NCBI RefSeq assembly: GCF_000002985.6 | Contig: NC_003284.9 | Coordinates: 434,001-498,000 of the forward strand | Direction of reading: 5' to 3' | Length of the DNA stretch: 64,000 nucleotides | DNA from: Caenorhabditis elegans | Taxonomy: Eukaryota; Nematoda; Chromadorea; Rhabditida; Rhabditidae | Shown: positions 47,451-59,355 of the stretch, piece after piece | Position numbering within the stretch: position 1 is the stretch's first letter | Layout of the letters: every line of letters begins with the position of its first letter | Made by a program: the position numbers and the translations under genes | The notes under the pieces: model-generated | What the model saw: the letters and a program-made list of their open reading frames with translations, nothing else | Database searches by the model: none | Told to the model about the DNA's origin: nothing

Positions 47451-50400
47451 ATGAAATTAAAACTATCGGCGTCTCGGAAAACACGCCACACAGAAATGGT
47501 TTGTGGGGTGGGATGGATAGGCACCGAGGCCATATTGTCGGCAGCCGATGATCATGTTTTTCTGCTAACAAATACCGCCACAAATGAATCTCAACAAATT
47601 TTGAATATGCCGGAGTGAGTTTTTTTTTCATCATTGCGAGGCGAAATGCGACTACTCTAAATTAAAGGTGGGGTACCGAAATCTAGGAAATATTTTTAAT
47701 TGATTCCAAATTTGCCCCTGGTTCACAATATTTAACTAGGGACTCTTTTTTGGTGACAAAAGAGTTATGGGACGAATTATATATTTTCTGAAAGCTAATA
47801 CAATGCTCATATCGAATTCAAAATAAAACCTTGCCCAAATTGATGCTAAGACAAATGTTGTCCTCCGAATGCGTATTTAGGTTAAAATGTCATTGTTTTT
47901 GAAGCTTCATATCTCGATGGACTTCAAAGGTACAAAAAAATCAATTGACAAAATGTTAAGAATAACACAAAAATTCCATTTGATATGTTGCGTACTCCTG
48001 TAGTTATAAGCATTTAAAATATTAAAATTTAGCTTAAAATTTCATCGTCTCATATTTCGAAAGGAAATGGAAAAATTAAGTGTTCATATTAATAAACAAG
48101 GAAAAAATATATGGAGAAAATCATATAAGGCAAACGCGCTCAGAGGATTATTTATTTCTGTGCCTATTTGAAAAAGAAACCGGGGCACACATGAAATGTG
48201 TGATTTAAAGCTCAAATATAAAATCAGGGATTTTTTTTTGAATTTTTCACATTGATATTTGGAACCATAGGCAAATTTGGAGTCATTTAAAAATATTTCC
48301 CAGATTTCCGTACCCCACCTTTAAGTATGTACATACATATGTATATATTTTAATTTTTATAACAAAAAATCTAATTTACTTTTAATTACAATAAAATGAT
48401 TACGATTTCATATCAACTGACTAAATTTGACCGATTTTCTCAGCTGCAATTAATTAGCTCAATGCAATAGAATGTTGCAGCTTTTGTGGTCTGACAATTA
48501 GAACTGCAGCAAAAACAAAAACTTCAATCAAAGAATTTTAAAAAATCAGAATTTTATATTCCAGAACTTTCTTCCCCACGAGTCTTCATATTTTTCCACG
48601 TTCCCAAACTAAAGGTGGTCAAAATGATGTGTTTGCAGTTTCAACTTCTGATGGTAAGTTTTTCTTTTGTATTTTTTTTTCATTCTTAACGAAAATGTAT
48701 ACGTATGGGTTTTGTTTCAAACCCATAAACACCGAAAATGAATTTCAGGAAAGATAAACATACTTTCGCGAAACGGAAAAGTTGAAAACATGGTAGATGC
48801 TCACAACGGAGCAGCTCTCTGTGCTCGATGGAATTCTGATGGGACTGGATTGTTGTCAAGTGGGTTCAATACTAAAATTTCAAAAAAGTATATAAAGAAA
48901 GTCAGTTGCAGGCGGAGAAGATGGGTTTGTGAAAATGTGGTCGCGGAGTGGAATGCTGCGTTCAGTGCTGGCTCAATTTGCAACAGCCGTTTACTGTGTG
49001 GCATGGGACTCTACGTCTTCCAATGTTTTGTACTGTAACGCTGACCATTGTTATATCAAATCGTTGAAAATGCAAGTTGCTCCGATAAAATGGAAAGCCC
49101 ATGATGGAATCATTTTGTGTTGCGACTGGAATCCAACTTCGGATTTGATAGTGACTGGCGGGGAAGATTTGAAGTTCAAGGTGATTTTTGAGTCTATACT
49201 CCAATCTGTCTGAATTTTATACTATAGGTTTGGGACGGATTTGGTCAGATCCTGTTCAATTCTTCTGTGCACGACTATCCTATAACAAGCATTTCGTGGA
49301 ACACTGATGGAACTCTGTTTGCTGTTGGATCTCATAATATTCTAAGACTATGTGATAAGTCTGGAGTTAGTGGTTGTTTTTAAAGAACTGAAACAATAAT
49401 TTTTATTTCAATTCATTTCAAATTTTTTCAAGGCCAACATCGGCTATTTAAGCTAACATTTTCTCTGCTGCTCCACAAAAATACTGAACTAATTGCCCTC
49501 CATGAAAATTCATTTTCGATTTACCAGCAAATAAAAAGAGCAATTTATACTACTTTAACATCAAAAAAAAGTTTCAAAATTACAGTGGTCTCATTCTTTG
49601 GAGAAAATGAATGCTGGATCTGTGATGGCACTCAGTTGGTCACCTGATGGAACTCAATTAGCCGTTGGCACTGCTGCTGGGCTTGTCTTCCATGCACATA
49701 TTATTGATAAGTAAGATCATAGGGATGATTTATTCATTACTAATTAGAAAATTCCAGGAGACTGACTTATGAAGAATTTGAAATTGTTCAAACCCAGAAA
49801 ACCGTTATAGAGGTTCGAGACGTCAGCAGTGAAGTTTCCCGAGAAACTCTCGAAACGAAAGAAAGAATATCGAAAATCGCGATTCTATATAAGTATCTGA
49901 TTGTGGTCACATCATCCCATATCTATATTTACAGGTATGATTTGAAAAGCAAACTAGCCTCCTATTTTTGTTTTCAGCTCCAAAAACTGGAATACTCCCA
50001 CTATGATCGAGTACAATGAGAGAACTGTGAATATCATTGTGCAATGTGAAAAGTAACGTCTATTGAATGTTTTTGTACTTACAATTAGTAACTTAATAAT
50101 GCAACAAAACATTTTTACAGAAACTGATAATTTTTGCTACAAACGCTATTAATTGAAATAATGGTGATTGCGTATTATTGCCCCACATTAATCAGTATTT
50201 GTTAATTTCATGTTGGGAACCAAAATTAAAATTTTTACAAACTTGTATGGGTTCATATTTTTAAAACATTGCAAGACATTCAGACATTCTCCATCGCACA
50301 AAAATCTTTAAAAAAATAAAATTTCAAATTGGCAAACTACAAATTTTTCAATCATCTTTTAAACCAACTGTTCACAAAACAAACGATTAAAAAATTCCGT

Positions 50401-52433
50401 TTTCTTCAAATTTTTTTTTGTACGTTTCAGCAAGTTATCAAAATTTGACGCGAATTCTTAATTATTAAAGTTATTTTCAAATCATTAGACTTCATAATTA
50501 TACCAGCATAATGTGTGTATAACTTTTTAAGGATATTTCTTGTGTCCGATGGAATGACAATAACTATATTCACTTATGAGGGAAGAAAACTTATAAACCT
50601 AAACCCACCGGGTCAAGTAATGGCTCTACTAGACGAAAGAAAGATCGACCTGGCGAATGATACACTTGTGGTCCGAGATCGTGCCGACAATAAAGTCTTG
50701 CACTTTTTCGATCCAACAACAGGAAAAGCACAGGGTGATGGAAATTTGAAACATGAGGTACAACGTATATATTAACTATTATACATAACTAAACATTTCA
50801 AACTTTCAGCATGATATTGTAGAGCTGACTGTGAATCAGTGCGGACCACTCAATGATAGAAATGTTGCCTTCCGTGATCAAATCGGTGCAGTTCACATAG
50901 CTATGGTGAAGACTTTCGGTGTCAGCCAGAGGATGGTAAAAATAGGATCACTAGTTGAACAGCTTGTCTTCAACGATGTCACAAATATGCTGTGTGGAAT
51001 TTCGGAAGGAAAGATTGGTAAGTTCCAACACTTTATTCTCAACTTCAACACATGTTTAAGCTGTTTGGCCTCTTCCAAACGTTGCCTTCCACGACAGAAA
51101 TCTTCTACAGAAATCATTAATACAGAAGAACATCGGCAGCGTCGGAAAATTTCCACAGTTGGCTAATTTTGCCGGAAATACAATAGTTATCAGGAAATCA
51201 GATGGATGTTTACTGCCAACTGGGATTCTTCCGTTCTATGGAACACTCATCACAATGGCATCTCAATCAAAATGGGATCAAGCAATACGACTATGCAGAA
51301 GTATTGGAGTGAGTGAATGTTTTGAAAATGTAGATATGTCAAATTCATTCAAAATGCCGCACGGCGCATCTCACGTCTTTTGTGTAGTGCGTTTGGAATC
51401 AATAAAATATCATTCCTTTTATACAAAACAGTGACCGTTTGTTGACTATGTCCAAAATGGGCGTAGCCGAACATCGTGGCGAGACCCTTCGTGGTGATAC
51501 CCATTGTGGCGAGATCCGTCGTGATGAGACTCATCGTGATAAGACTAAAAAATATTGACAAAAAATTCAAATTTTTTGAGAAAACAAATTTTTGTGGAAA
51601 TCTCAAATTTTCTAAGCATTTTTTGGTGGAAAATTCAAATTATCTGAGAAAAAAAGATTTGGCGAGAAATTCAAATTATCTGAGAAAAAATGGCGGGAAA
51701 TTCAACTTTTCTGAGAAAAGTTTTTTGGCGGAACTATAAAATCCATGAAATAGTTAGCGGGATTAATTTTGGGTGTAATGTATAAACGTGTTGCTATAAA
51801 TGACCTATTTATCAAAATTGAGAATGACACAATGTGGGCGACTTTTGCTGGATTAGCTGTTCTCCACAAAAATATGATCGTTATGGAAATTGCCTATGCA
51901 GCATTGGAGGATGATGAAAAAGTTTCCCTGATCAACGAAATCAAAGACAAAACCGATAAAGAGACTCGTCAAGCTATGCAAGTGGTATTAACTGGAAAGC
52001 TCGCAGATGCTGATGTCTTGCTAGAAAGAAGTGGACTAAGCTTTCGCTCGCTTATGTTGAATATACAAATGTTCAAGTGGAAAAGGCAATTCATAATCAG
52101 ATGTTTTTTTTTTAACTTGAATACTTTCAGAGCACTCGAACTTGGCTTGAAAAATAAACAGTGGCTCGAAATTGTAATGGGATATCGTGAGAAATACTTG
52201 AAGAACTGTGGACAAAAAGAGACAGACCCTCTTTTTTTAAAGCACATGTCAGAGGTAAACCAACTTGTGAAAGACAAAACATCAAAAACTTTTTTGAAAA
52301 TTTCAATTTACAATACATATTATTTCCAGATACATTTTATTTTGAATATGAATAGCTTATTTTTCAGGTCGAAATCGACTGGGTGCATATACGAGAGCTG
52401 ATTGCCGCGGAAAAAGCTAAAGGAAACAATTGA
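47451..52433 (+). CDS. che-2: CHE-2, intraflagellar transport protein IFT80
   Basis: A component of the IFT-B complex needed to build sensory cilia. Fifteen exons: 47451-47614, 48565-48653, 48749-48859, 48912-49180, 49228-49365, 49586-49710, 49758-49934, 49978-50052, 50532-50757, 50810-51017, 51061-51308, 51823-52085, 52131-52254 and 52368-52433 (14 listed CDS segments plus a 5' leader exon ending near 47451 upstream). They sum to 760 aa, the length I recall for CHE-2. The N-terminal half consists of WD40 repeats ([42 protein letters not shown]), followed by a second propeller-like half and a C-terminal helical part ([32 protein letters not shown]), collinear with human IFT80 throughout. The segment after 52085 is reached through a GC-AG intron, and acceptors before 50532, 51061 and 51823 are not CAG. 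Regulated by the X-box upstream. Intron 1 holds a palindromic element and the intron before 51823 a Helitron-like fragment. Confidence 0.95.
47662..48324. mobile_element. TTAA-flanked palindromic MITE in che-2 intron 1
   Basis: The left end TTAAAGGTGGGGTACCGAAA is mirrored by the right end TTCCGTACCCCACCTTTAA. Pairing extends over AATCTAGGAAATATTTTTAA and its complement to CAAATTTGG. The ends resemble, but are not the same as, the GGTGGAGTAGCGCC family. TTAA borders suggest TTAA target duplication. Confidence 0.85.
51470..51740. repeat. Helitron-derived fragment in a che-2 intron
   Basis: A series of GGCGAGACCCTTCGTGGTGA / ACCCATTGTGGCGAGATCCG-type motifs is followed by GGCGGGAAATTCAA...TCTGAGAAAA repeats. 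The same motif order occurs inside the Helitron-like element at 9895-10010, so this is a related fragment without the heat-shock array. Confidence 0.65.
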
Positions 52434-53814
52434 CTCCATTTTTGTATTTGTTTGATGTACCCATTCGAATTGTTATAATTTACTCAAAAAATTTCTAATT
52501 TCAAGACAGCAGGGCAGAAGCTAGAAAAAATTGCTCCGAGTTCGAGCACTTGGGGCGATCGAAATTTTTTGAAAATATCATCAAATGAAAGTAGGACTTA
52601 TCGCCACCCCTGATATATAATGAGGACACGATTTCTGAAAGCTCTGAGTAGTTTTGAAAATTTTAAAAATGTTTTTCAATTTTCCAAAAGCTCCGGAACA
52701 AGGATGTCATCACGGTAGCATAGTGTTAATGAAACAAAAAATCAACAAATAAGAACACTTTTTTCCAGATGTAAATTTTACACATTTTTCTCCATCTTAC
52801 GGTTATATTCCTTTCTAACAATTTTCCTAACAATGGTCCATATATCTTTTGGTAGCCGGAGAGAAAAACTACTAGCGGCATTGACAAAACAGTTTTTATC
52901 TATACAATAAATCTGGGCTGGGAATAAATTCGGCACCTCACTCTTCCTAAAGAATTATCTTTTAAAGTACAGCTGTTTTTTATTTCAGACAAATGTCTTA
53001 AATATATAACTGATCTTAAATAAATTGAATACTCTTGTTTCTATCAATTGTGATCAGGATGTTTCTCAAACAGTCAGTCATCATTTCTAAGTTAATCAAG
53101 AAAATTCCAAAAGGGATTATAACATTTCTTGCGCCGTTTTCTTTCTTGATCCCCCCGAAATCACTGGAAGGCACTATGATTCAACTAACATTTTTCTTTC
53201 TTTCCTGCAGTACATTCAATTTGAAATACAATTAACTTCACATTTTATTATACAATTTTGTTTTTTGAATACGGGGAGCGCTTTGCCGAAAAAAGTTTAT
53301 AGCCGCTTTTTTTTTCAAAAATTGATAAAAACTTGTCATTCTATTATATCACACATTTCAACTGACAACAAATCCCCTGAGACTTCAAGATTTAATGAAT
53401 ACATCCAACCATCAAATCAATAAATTACACCTTTCATATTCACTTTTTCTAGAACAATTAGTTCCTTACATTCAGAATTTCCTTGGCCCATCGCAGTATA
53501 ATTTCGAGTTTGAAAAAGACCAAGAAAAAAGAAACACCATCGAAGAAAAGTAAACTATCACATTTCGTGTCTGCTGCCTCGCCTCATCGAATTATTGGAT
53601 GAGGTCAGTTATGGCAGTGAAGCAGTTAAATTTCACTTGTACCTTCGTTTTTCATTTTAATTGTGTATTGATCGCTCGGAAAAGTTGTTTGAAACAAACT
53701 GAATTTGTTTTCGTTGAAAAAGTTATATTTGTTATACTTGGTTTTTTATTCAACATTCAAAAAAACATTCAAAATTCTCTGTTTTTCCCACGCGATAAAG
53801 ATCCACAAACCGAC
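52434..53814. other. Intergenic between che-2 and tRNA-Thr, no gene seen
   Basis: AT-rich. The short plus-strand frames (for example 53035-53235, 53599-53835) lack splice context and recognisable domains. Confidence 0.45.
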
Positions 53815-53886
53815 GCCCTTATAGCTCAGTGGTAGAGCGTTGGTCTTGTAAACCAAAGGTCCGTAGTTCAATCCTGCGTGGGGGCA
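53815..53886 (+). tRNA. tRNA-Thr (TGT)
   Basis: A 72-nt cloverleaf without intron. The acceptor stem GCCCTTA pairs with TGGGGGC, with discriminator A at 53886. The D arm contains the A-box TAGCTCAGTGG. The anticodon stem TTGGT/ACCAA encloses the loop CTTGTAA with anticodon TGT at 53847-53849. The T arm carries the B-box AGTTCAATCC. It reads ACA threonine codons. All arms pair, so it looks functional. Confidence 0.93.
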
Positions 53887-54626
53887 TTTCTTTTTCCATT
53901 AAAAAAGGCTGAAATTCGTTTACTTTTGTATATGAAAGCTAGATGTTTTAATCAAAATTCTCTAGAAACATAGTATTACATTCCCTATCAGTCTTGCAAT
54001 TATGATTGGTAAGTTTATCTGAGAAGTATTATTACAACCGTGCTAATAGCATGAATACAGTAGTGGTACAAAACCAATAGCGCTCAAAGAATATCAAATT
54101 ATCACAAGAATCAGATAAGGAAGCGTAATTTAATGACCTCCTGTTATTTACTTTTGCTTAAATTTTAAATTCTCATCACAAGCTCATAAAAAATTATTAT
54201 TTTCGAAAAGCCGTCAAAAATCCCAAAATTCAAAAACGGCCAACCCCCGGTGCGACTCTGATTAATCACTGTCTCCTCCCCCGTCACCCTCCTTTTCTTT
54301 CACGTCCTTGGTAATTTTCATATGTATGTTTGCTTGCGCACACATGGCGAAAAAGACAGTTTCATAACCAGAAAGCGTACGCCAATTTCTTAAACTACTT
54401 TTCCAAATGACGTTTTTAAGACATGAGAAGCCAGGAAAAACGCGGTAAAGTTGTTGCGGTAATTCTATACCAAACGTTTTTTTTTTTCGTTTGTCCTCTG
54501 GTTACTTGTCTACCGTTCAGTTTTTCATGTGATGTTTAATAATTTTTCTGAGGTTTAAAGTTTTTCAATGGTTTTTTTTGTTTAAAAGTGGACTATACTC
54601 TGTGGGAGATTTGCTTTAAAAGATTC
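53887..54626. other. Intergenic, no gene seen
   Basis: AT-rich spacer between the tRNA and the large palindrome. A T run immediately after the tRNA (TTTCTTTTT) could end Pol III transcription. Confidence 0.4.
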
Positions 54627-55020
54627 CTATGGGGTCACAATGACCGAATATCATGATATAAAAATTCAAAAAAAATTCAAGATTTTATATGATTTTTGGG
54701 AATTTGGAAAAATCTCAGTTTTCCCCTAATTCCTATTTGAATTACCGCCTATTGAACTCGTTCGTTGGAGCGCGCTTGCATTATTTTCATTAATGTTTTT
54801 ATTTGTTCTCATTATTTCACTGTTGTTAGTGAAATAATGAGAACATAAAAATTAATGAAAATAATGCAATCGCGCTCCAACGAACGAGTTCAATTGGCGG
54901 TAATTCAAATAGGAATTAGGGGAAAACTGAGATTTTTCGAATTTTCAAAAAAATAATTTAAAATCTAGAAATGTTTGTTGAATTTTTTATCATGATATTC
55001 GGTCATTGTGACCCCATAGG
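54627..55020. repeat. Near-perfect 394-bp palindrome
   Basis: The left arm begins CCTATGGGGTCACAATGACC and the right arm ends with its exact complement at 55020. The arms are about 194 bp with very few mismatches and a loop of about six bases (TGTTGT) at 54824. Inside are GCGCTCCAACGAACGAG-type blocks. The outer part shares GACCGAATATCATGAT with the common MITE family, so it is a related palindromic transposon. Confidence 0.93.
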
Positions 55021-55610
55021 CAAGTTCCGTATAGGTGTGATAAGGTAGCTTCGAGAAAACAATTAGACTAAAATCTCATCGTTTTGAATTAATTTGGTTC
55101 ATGTACAGATCTTTCATTATATTAACTACTTTTTATGCTCTTTGCATTACTTTCAAATTCTGTCATTACTCCAGAAGGGGATTTTTGCAAATTTCTGAAG
55201 ATTGTAGTAGCATTTAAGGGTATAGCTCTTCCGCTAAATTTTTGCGGATACCTACTTTCAAAAAAACGAAAACATGTTTCTTGTAAGCTTTAAAACCTAC
55301 TCACCAACAAAGTTATATTTTGTGTGTGTACCACATGTATGAAAATGTCATCTTAATATGATGTCCAGTCAATAGTTTTCCTCAGTTTTCTAGTTTCCCC
55401 CCTCATCTCTTATATCGTCTGTCTTTACCAACTTTCCTCCGTCTCGATACAATTGTCCGACAACTTCAAGTTGTAATTACAATGTGTTTTGAAAGAAAAA
55501 AGTGACAAAAAAGTTGATTAAATTCTTGTTTCTGATCTGATTTCTTCCAACGAACACCGCCGCTTCTTCTACGTGGCGTCTCAGCCGCTCGATTATGTTA
55601 CTTTTGTAAT

Positions 55611-58162
55611 ATGTTTTCAATTGCATTTTTAGTTTCCGTTTTTGTTTTACCCAATGTGTGTCCCCGCTGTGAAAATCGTTTTACAGGCATCCATCTTTGA
55701 TTTCCGACTCTAATTTATAAAATTCCAAGGTTGGTCCACTTGTTCATGTCACAATTAAAAACAATGATTTTTCAGGTGCCCGAAATGTGAGCTATGCTCA
55801 AAGTCCTACTCACCCTGATGTTGTCGACAAACTTTCGGAATACATGGTGAGTGTCGCAAAAAAAGTTCTCCCCGGCCGGGAATTGAACCCGGGTCTCGCA
55901 TGTGACAGACGCGGATACTCACCACTATACTACCGAGGACACATTAATAGGAAAAGACGAGAGAAAATATAAAGGCGGGATAGGAACATGTTGATAGAAT
56001 ACAATAAGCGCAGGGAGGTGGTGAAAAAAAATTCATTGATGGCTTAAAAATTAAAACGACGAGCGTAAATTTATAAGATTCATTTGTGAAAACCTATCCG
56101 TTTTAATTTTTTTTAAAGTTTTTACCACCAAAGTGTTCCGAAGTATTTGAAAATCTCTTTGAAAAAAATTCACATGAAATTTGTTCCCACTATATCAACT
56201 TTAAAATGAGTTAAACCGATGAACTCGTAATATGCCAGACATTGCGAAAAATTACTTTTTTCAGTATCCCCAGTGAGGATTCTATCTAAATACGTACATA
56301 ATTATTTTTACCATAACCGAATTTAAGAAAAAAATTCCAAAACTGTTTATTTTGGTATCTTGTAAATTTTTCGGACAGTTTGACCTTTTGAGAATTAAAA
56401 AAACAATGTTAATCATGACTGTGAAGAGAATTTTTGAAAATGTGAAGACAAATTTAATTTTACATTTAGAAAAATTTATTCATATCTACTTGAAAAATGT
56501 TTTAGTTTTAGGAGAATGTATACTTCAACCTTAAATAGGCTCAATAAAAAAATTGCAGCGCACGATTTCAAATAAAACCAAACGTTCATTATCTCGGTGA
56601 GACCCATTGGCAACTATTCAATGAATGCAGCCAAGGCATGTTACAGTCATTTCTAGGCTCCCTGAACACAAGGGGATATCCGGACAAACATTGTCTAAGT
56701 GAGTTTTCATTGTTCCGTTCAGTATAGCTATGAGTCATCTGTTTGAAAAGTTTGATGTCATCGAAGTAAGAACATTGATGCAATATTATATGTTTGTAGC
56801 CGATTGGAATGTGGTTGGAGAATGGGATGGAAAGTTTCGGTTACAACATGCACAGTCGAGAAAGTTTTTGTGCTTTAACAAAAGAGCAAGGATAACTTTG
56901 AGGGTATCAACTTTTTTTAAACCTATTTTTTCAAAATTAGGGCTCCCATTCGGCGTCTCACGCCGCGATCGAAATGTTTATAGCGATGCGCGAAACCCAA
57001 AGAGAGTCCGACGTGGAGTTAAGTTTGCACGAAATAGTGCTATAGGGTATGACACTATTTGGTGCAAACTTCGTTTCGCGTCCGGGACTTTTTGGGTTCC
57101 GCGCATCGCTATAAAGATTTCGATCGCATTTTTGAGAACTAAATGGATGTATACGAAACACATGCGTACCCTGAATATTTATAATCCGTTTATTAAATGA
57201 TGAAATGTGTGCACAAGAAAGTTGGGTACATATGGGGGTTTTTCCCCAAAATGCTTTTTAATAGTTTTTTCACTGATTTTTTAAAATTTTACGCGAATGT
57301 TTATTTTAATACTATTGTTCATTGAAAAGTATGCTTTATCAGGTAAATTTTTTTTAAACTCAATTAAAAACTAACATTAAATTTACAACATTTCTGAAAA
57401 AACAATCCGAACATTTCAGTTTAATGGAAGCGACGCCAAATGCACATTTATTGAAGAAGTTCGGGATAATGGGTTTTCTCGATTACGGTCTTCATGGAAA
57501 CCCGAACTTTATTTAGGTATGTGATGGAACTGCAAAAAAAATTGAATGAATACATTTGAAAATGGAAAATATTATTGGAAAAGTTAGTCATAAATAGTTA
57601 GTTGCAATAATTAATTTTATTTGATTTTTTTTTCAAATCTGGTCGTCCATCTACCTCAAAGTACCTACATTGAGCTGAAAACGAAAAATGATGTACTGCT
57701 ATACACAAAATTAAACGGTTTTAAATTTAATCCTTTAAAAAAGATACTTTGACAAGTCGGTCAAATTTCAAATTTTAACTAATTTAGGTCATTTTTTGAG
57801 CCGAACTTTTTGAACTTTTTTTGATAAGTTCTCGAGAAGTTTCATTATTAAAGCAATAAACAGAAATAAACTACACCAACTTTATTCCAAATTAAATTTT
57901 TACAGGCTTCAACGGTCGTGGTAGATTTCAAAATCCTTTATCCTATCATTTAAAGCCAAGATGTTTTGACTGGATCAAGCTTGTCCGTTATGTTGCAGAA
58001 TCCGAGAAAAGCGTCTGCTCAACTCCCCCAAAACCAAAATTATCACCCTCCCCACTTGAGCACTCGTCATTTGTCCATCATGCAGTTCGTTCAAATTTTT
58101 TGAAAAAAGTATCTGCCACACATGATAGTTTGTATCGTACAATGAAATCCAGAAAATCATAA
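55611..58162 (+). CDS. egl-17: EGL-17, fibroblast growth factor ligand
   Basis: A secreted FGF that guides migrating sex myoblasts through the receptor EGL-15. Exons of my model: 55611-55677, 55776-55846, 56559-56596, 56723-56903, 57420-57516 and 57906-58162, all in matching phase (~236 aa). Residues 1-~16 form a signal peptide (MFSIAFLVSVFVLPN). The beta-trefoil core runs from about residue 62 to 170: RTLMQYYMFVADWNV, then KFLCFNKRARI, CTFIEEVRDNGFS and ELYLGFNGRGRFQNP, matching the FGF strands around the Tyr-xx-Leu/Met-Asn-Lys-Lys-Gly, Cys-xx-Phe-x-Glu and Gly-Arg-x-Arg signatures of the FGF8/17/18-like group. The C-terminal tail is basic. The gene follows che-2 in the same orientation. The first exon and the 38-nt third exon are the least certain parts. 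Intron 2 hosts an antisense tRNA-Asp. Confidence 0.88.
55868..55939 (-). tRNA. tRNA-Asp (GTC), antisense in egl-17 intron 2
   Basis: A 72-nt cloverleaf on the minus strand. The acceptor stem TCCTCGG pairs with CCGGGGA, discriminator G. The A-box region is TAGTATAGTGG, the anticodon loop CTGTCAC has anticodon GTC, and the B-box is GGTTCAATTCC. It reads GAC/GAT aspartate codons. Its 3' end lies 21 bases downstream of the exon 2 donor of egl-17, on the opposite strand. Confidence 0.93.
56220..56330. repeat. Fragment of the GGTGGAGTAGCGCC MITE family
   Basis: Only a short part is recognisable (ATCCCCAGTGAGGATTCTATC and AAATACGTACATAAT). It lies in intron 2 of egl-17. Confidence 0.4.
56939..57127. 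repeat. Palindromic element in egl-17 intron 4
   Basis: It opens with AGGGCTCCCATTCGGCGTC, like the GC-rich element in aagr-4. From 56965 (GCGATCGAAATG) to 57127 (ATTTCGATCGC) two arms of about 80 bp pair at roughly 85 percent (GCGATGCGCGAAACCCAAA against its complement). The right outer end is lost. Confidence 0.8.
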
Positions 58163-59355
58163 GATAATTGCATGAATATATCATTGTTCCAGATAATTCC
58201 GAATGTTTGTATATGTACCATTATAGAATATGTAAACCGTCAAAATTATCGAATAATAAAATGTTTAAGTTTGAAAATTTTTTCGGCATTTGTGTGTTTT
58301 AATGAAGTTTACGTTTTTCTGTCTCTAAACCAATCAAAAAATCAGTTAGCAATAATTATTTTCAGAATTAATTTCAGATTAATATCAGATTCATCCACGT
58401 AGACTTGCCATAAGTGTTCAAAATCTAGTTCCAATGTTTCCAAGTGTTTGAAAAATGTTTTCCATCATCTTTTTTGAATAATTTTAAACAATACATAAAA
58501 AAGCAACAAAAAAATCCGGAGAAAATTATTGAATATTATTGAATATTTTGAACATAATTAAAATATAAAACTGAATTTTTTAAATTGACTCTCAAAAAAA
58601 ACCAATTCAGGTGTGCGCTGCAATTGGCAATTTCGGCAATTGCCGGTTTCAAAAATTTTTGGCTAATTACGGTAATAGTTGCCGAAGTTGCCTAAATTGT
58701 CGATTTTTTTCGGTTAGTCATTTCCTATCAGAAAACGTTTAATCATGGATTAAATCATTTTGAGTTTGAAGATAGAAAATTGTTCAGTGAAATTCATGTT
58801 TAGGCTCCTTAATCTACAAAAAGTATCAAATTTATATTTCCAGCAATTCTGATCCGAAAATTCAATTGGCGACCGGCGTTTGCCGCGCACCCCTGCTCTC
58901 AATCTCTTAGGAGCGTATCTGTCAAAACCAGTTTACTTTGTTATTTTACAAGATTCACAAAAAAACCACCTCATATTTTCAGTTTAACATCAGTCAATCA
59001 AAACGCGTGTTAACCCTGTGCCATCTGTCTGATCCGACTCAGAAAACATGCAAAGTGAGTAAAAGAGATCAACCTGCCGAGAGAAGTGTGGCAAACAACA
59101 GTCGAATCTTCTCTTCGTCTTTTCTCTCCAGCTCGATGCCAAATGGCATCTTGACGCCGAGGCAAGAATAGTGTAAAAATTGAGAAAGTGCTCGAGTTGA
59201 TGAGACGACTGCAAAACGAGAGGGAGAGCCCCGTGAGCACAACCGCTCAACAAAATTCGATGTGTTGTTGTTAGTTTCTGTTTTCTTTATTTGCTTTAAA
59301 TTTCCGAACTTTTTTGTATATCTTTGCTTTTTTCTGAATACAAGAGAAGAGCATA
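58163..59355. other. Intergenic between egl-17 and the channel-like gene
   Basis: No coding exons are supported. A diverged hAT-like element lies at about 58617-58893. Pyrimidine- and purine-rich segments near 59080-59240 may belong to the promoter or 5' leader of the next gene. Confidence 0.45.
58617..58893. repeat. Diverged hAT-like MITE
   Basis: The left end CAGGTGTGCGCTGCAA and the right end TTTGCCGCGCACCCCTG are inverted. The interior has GGCAATTGCCGG motifs. I see no matching flanking octamer. Confidence 0.7.
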
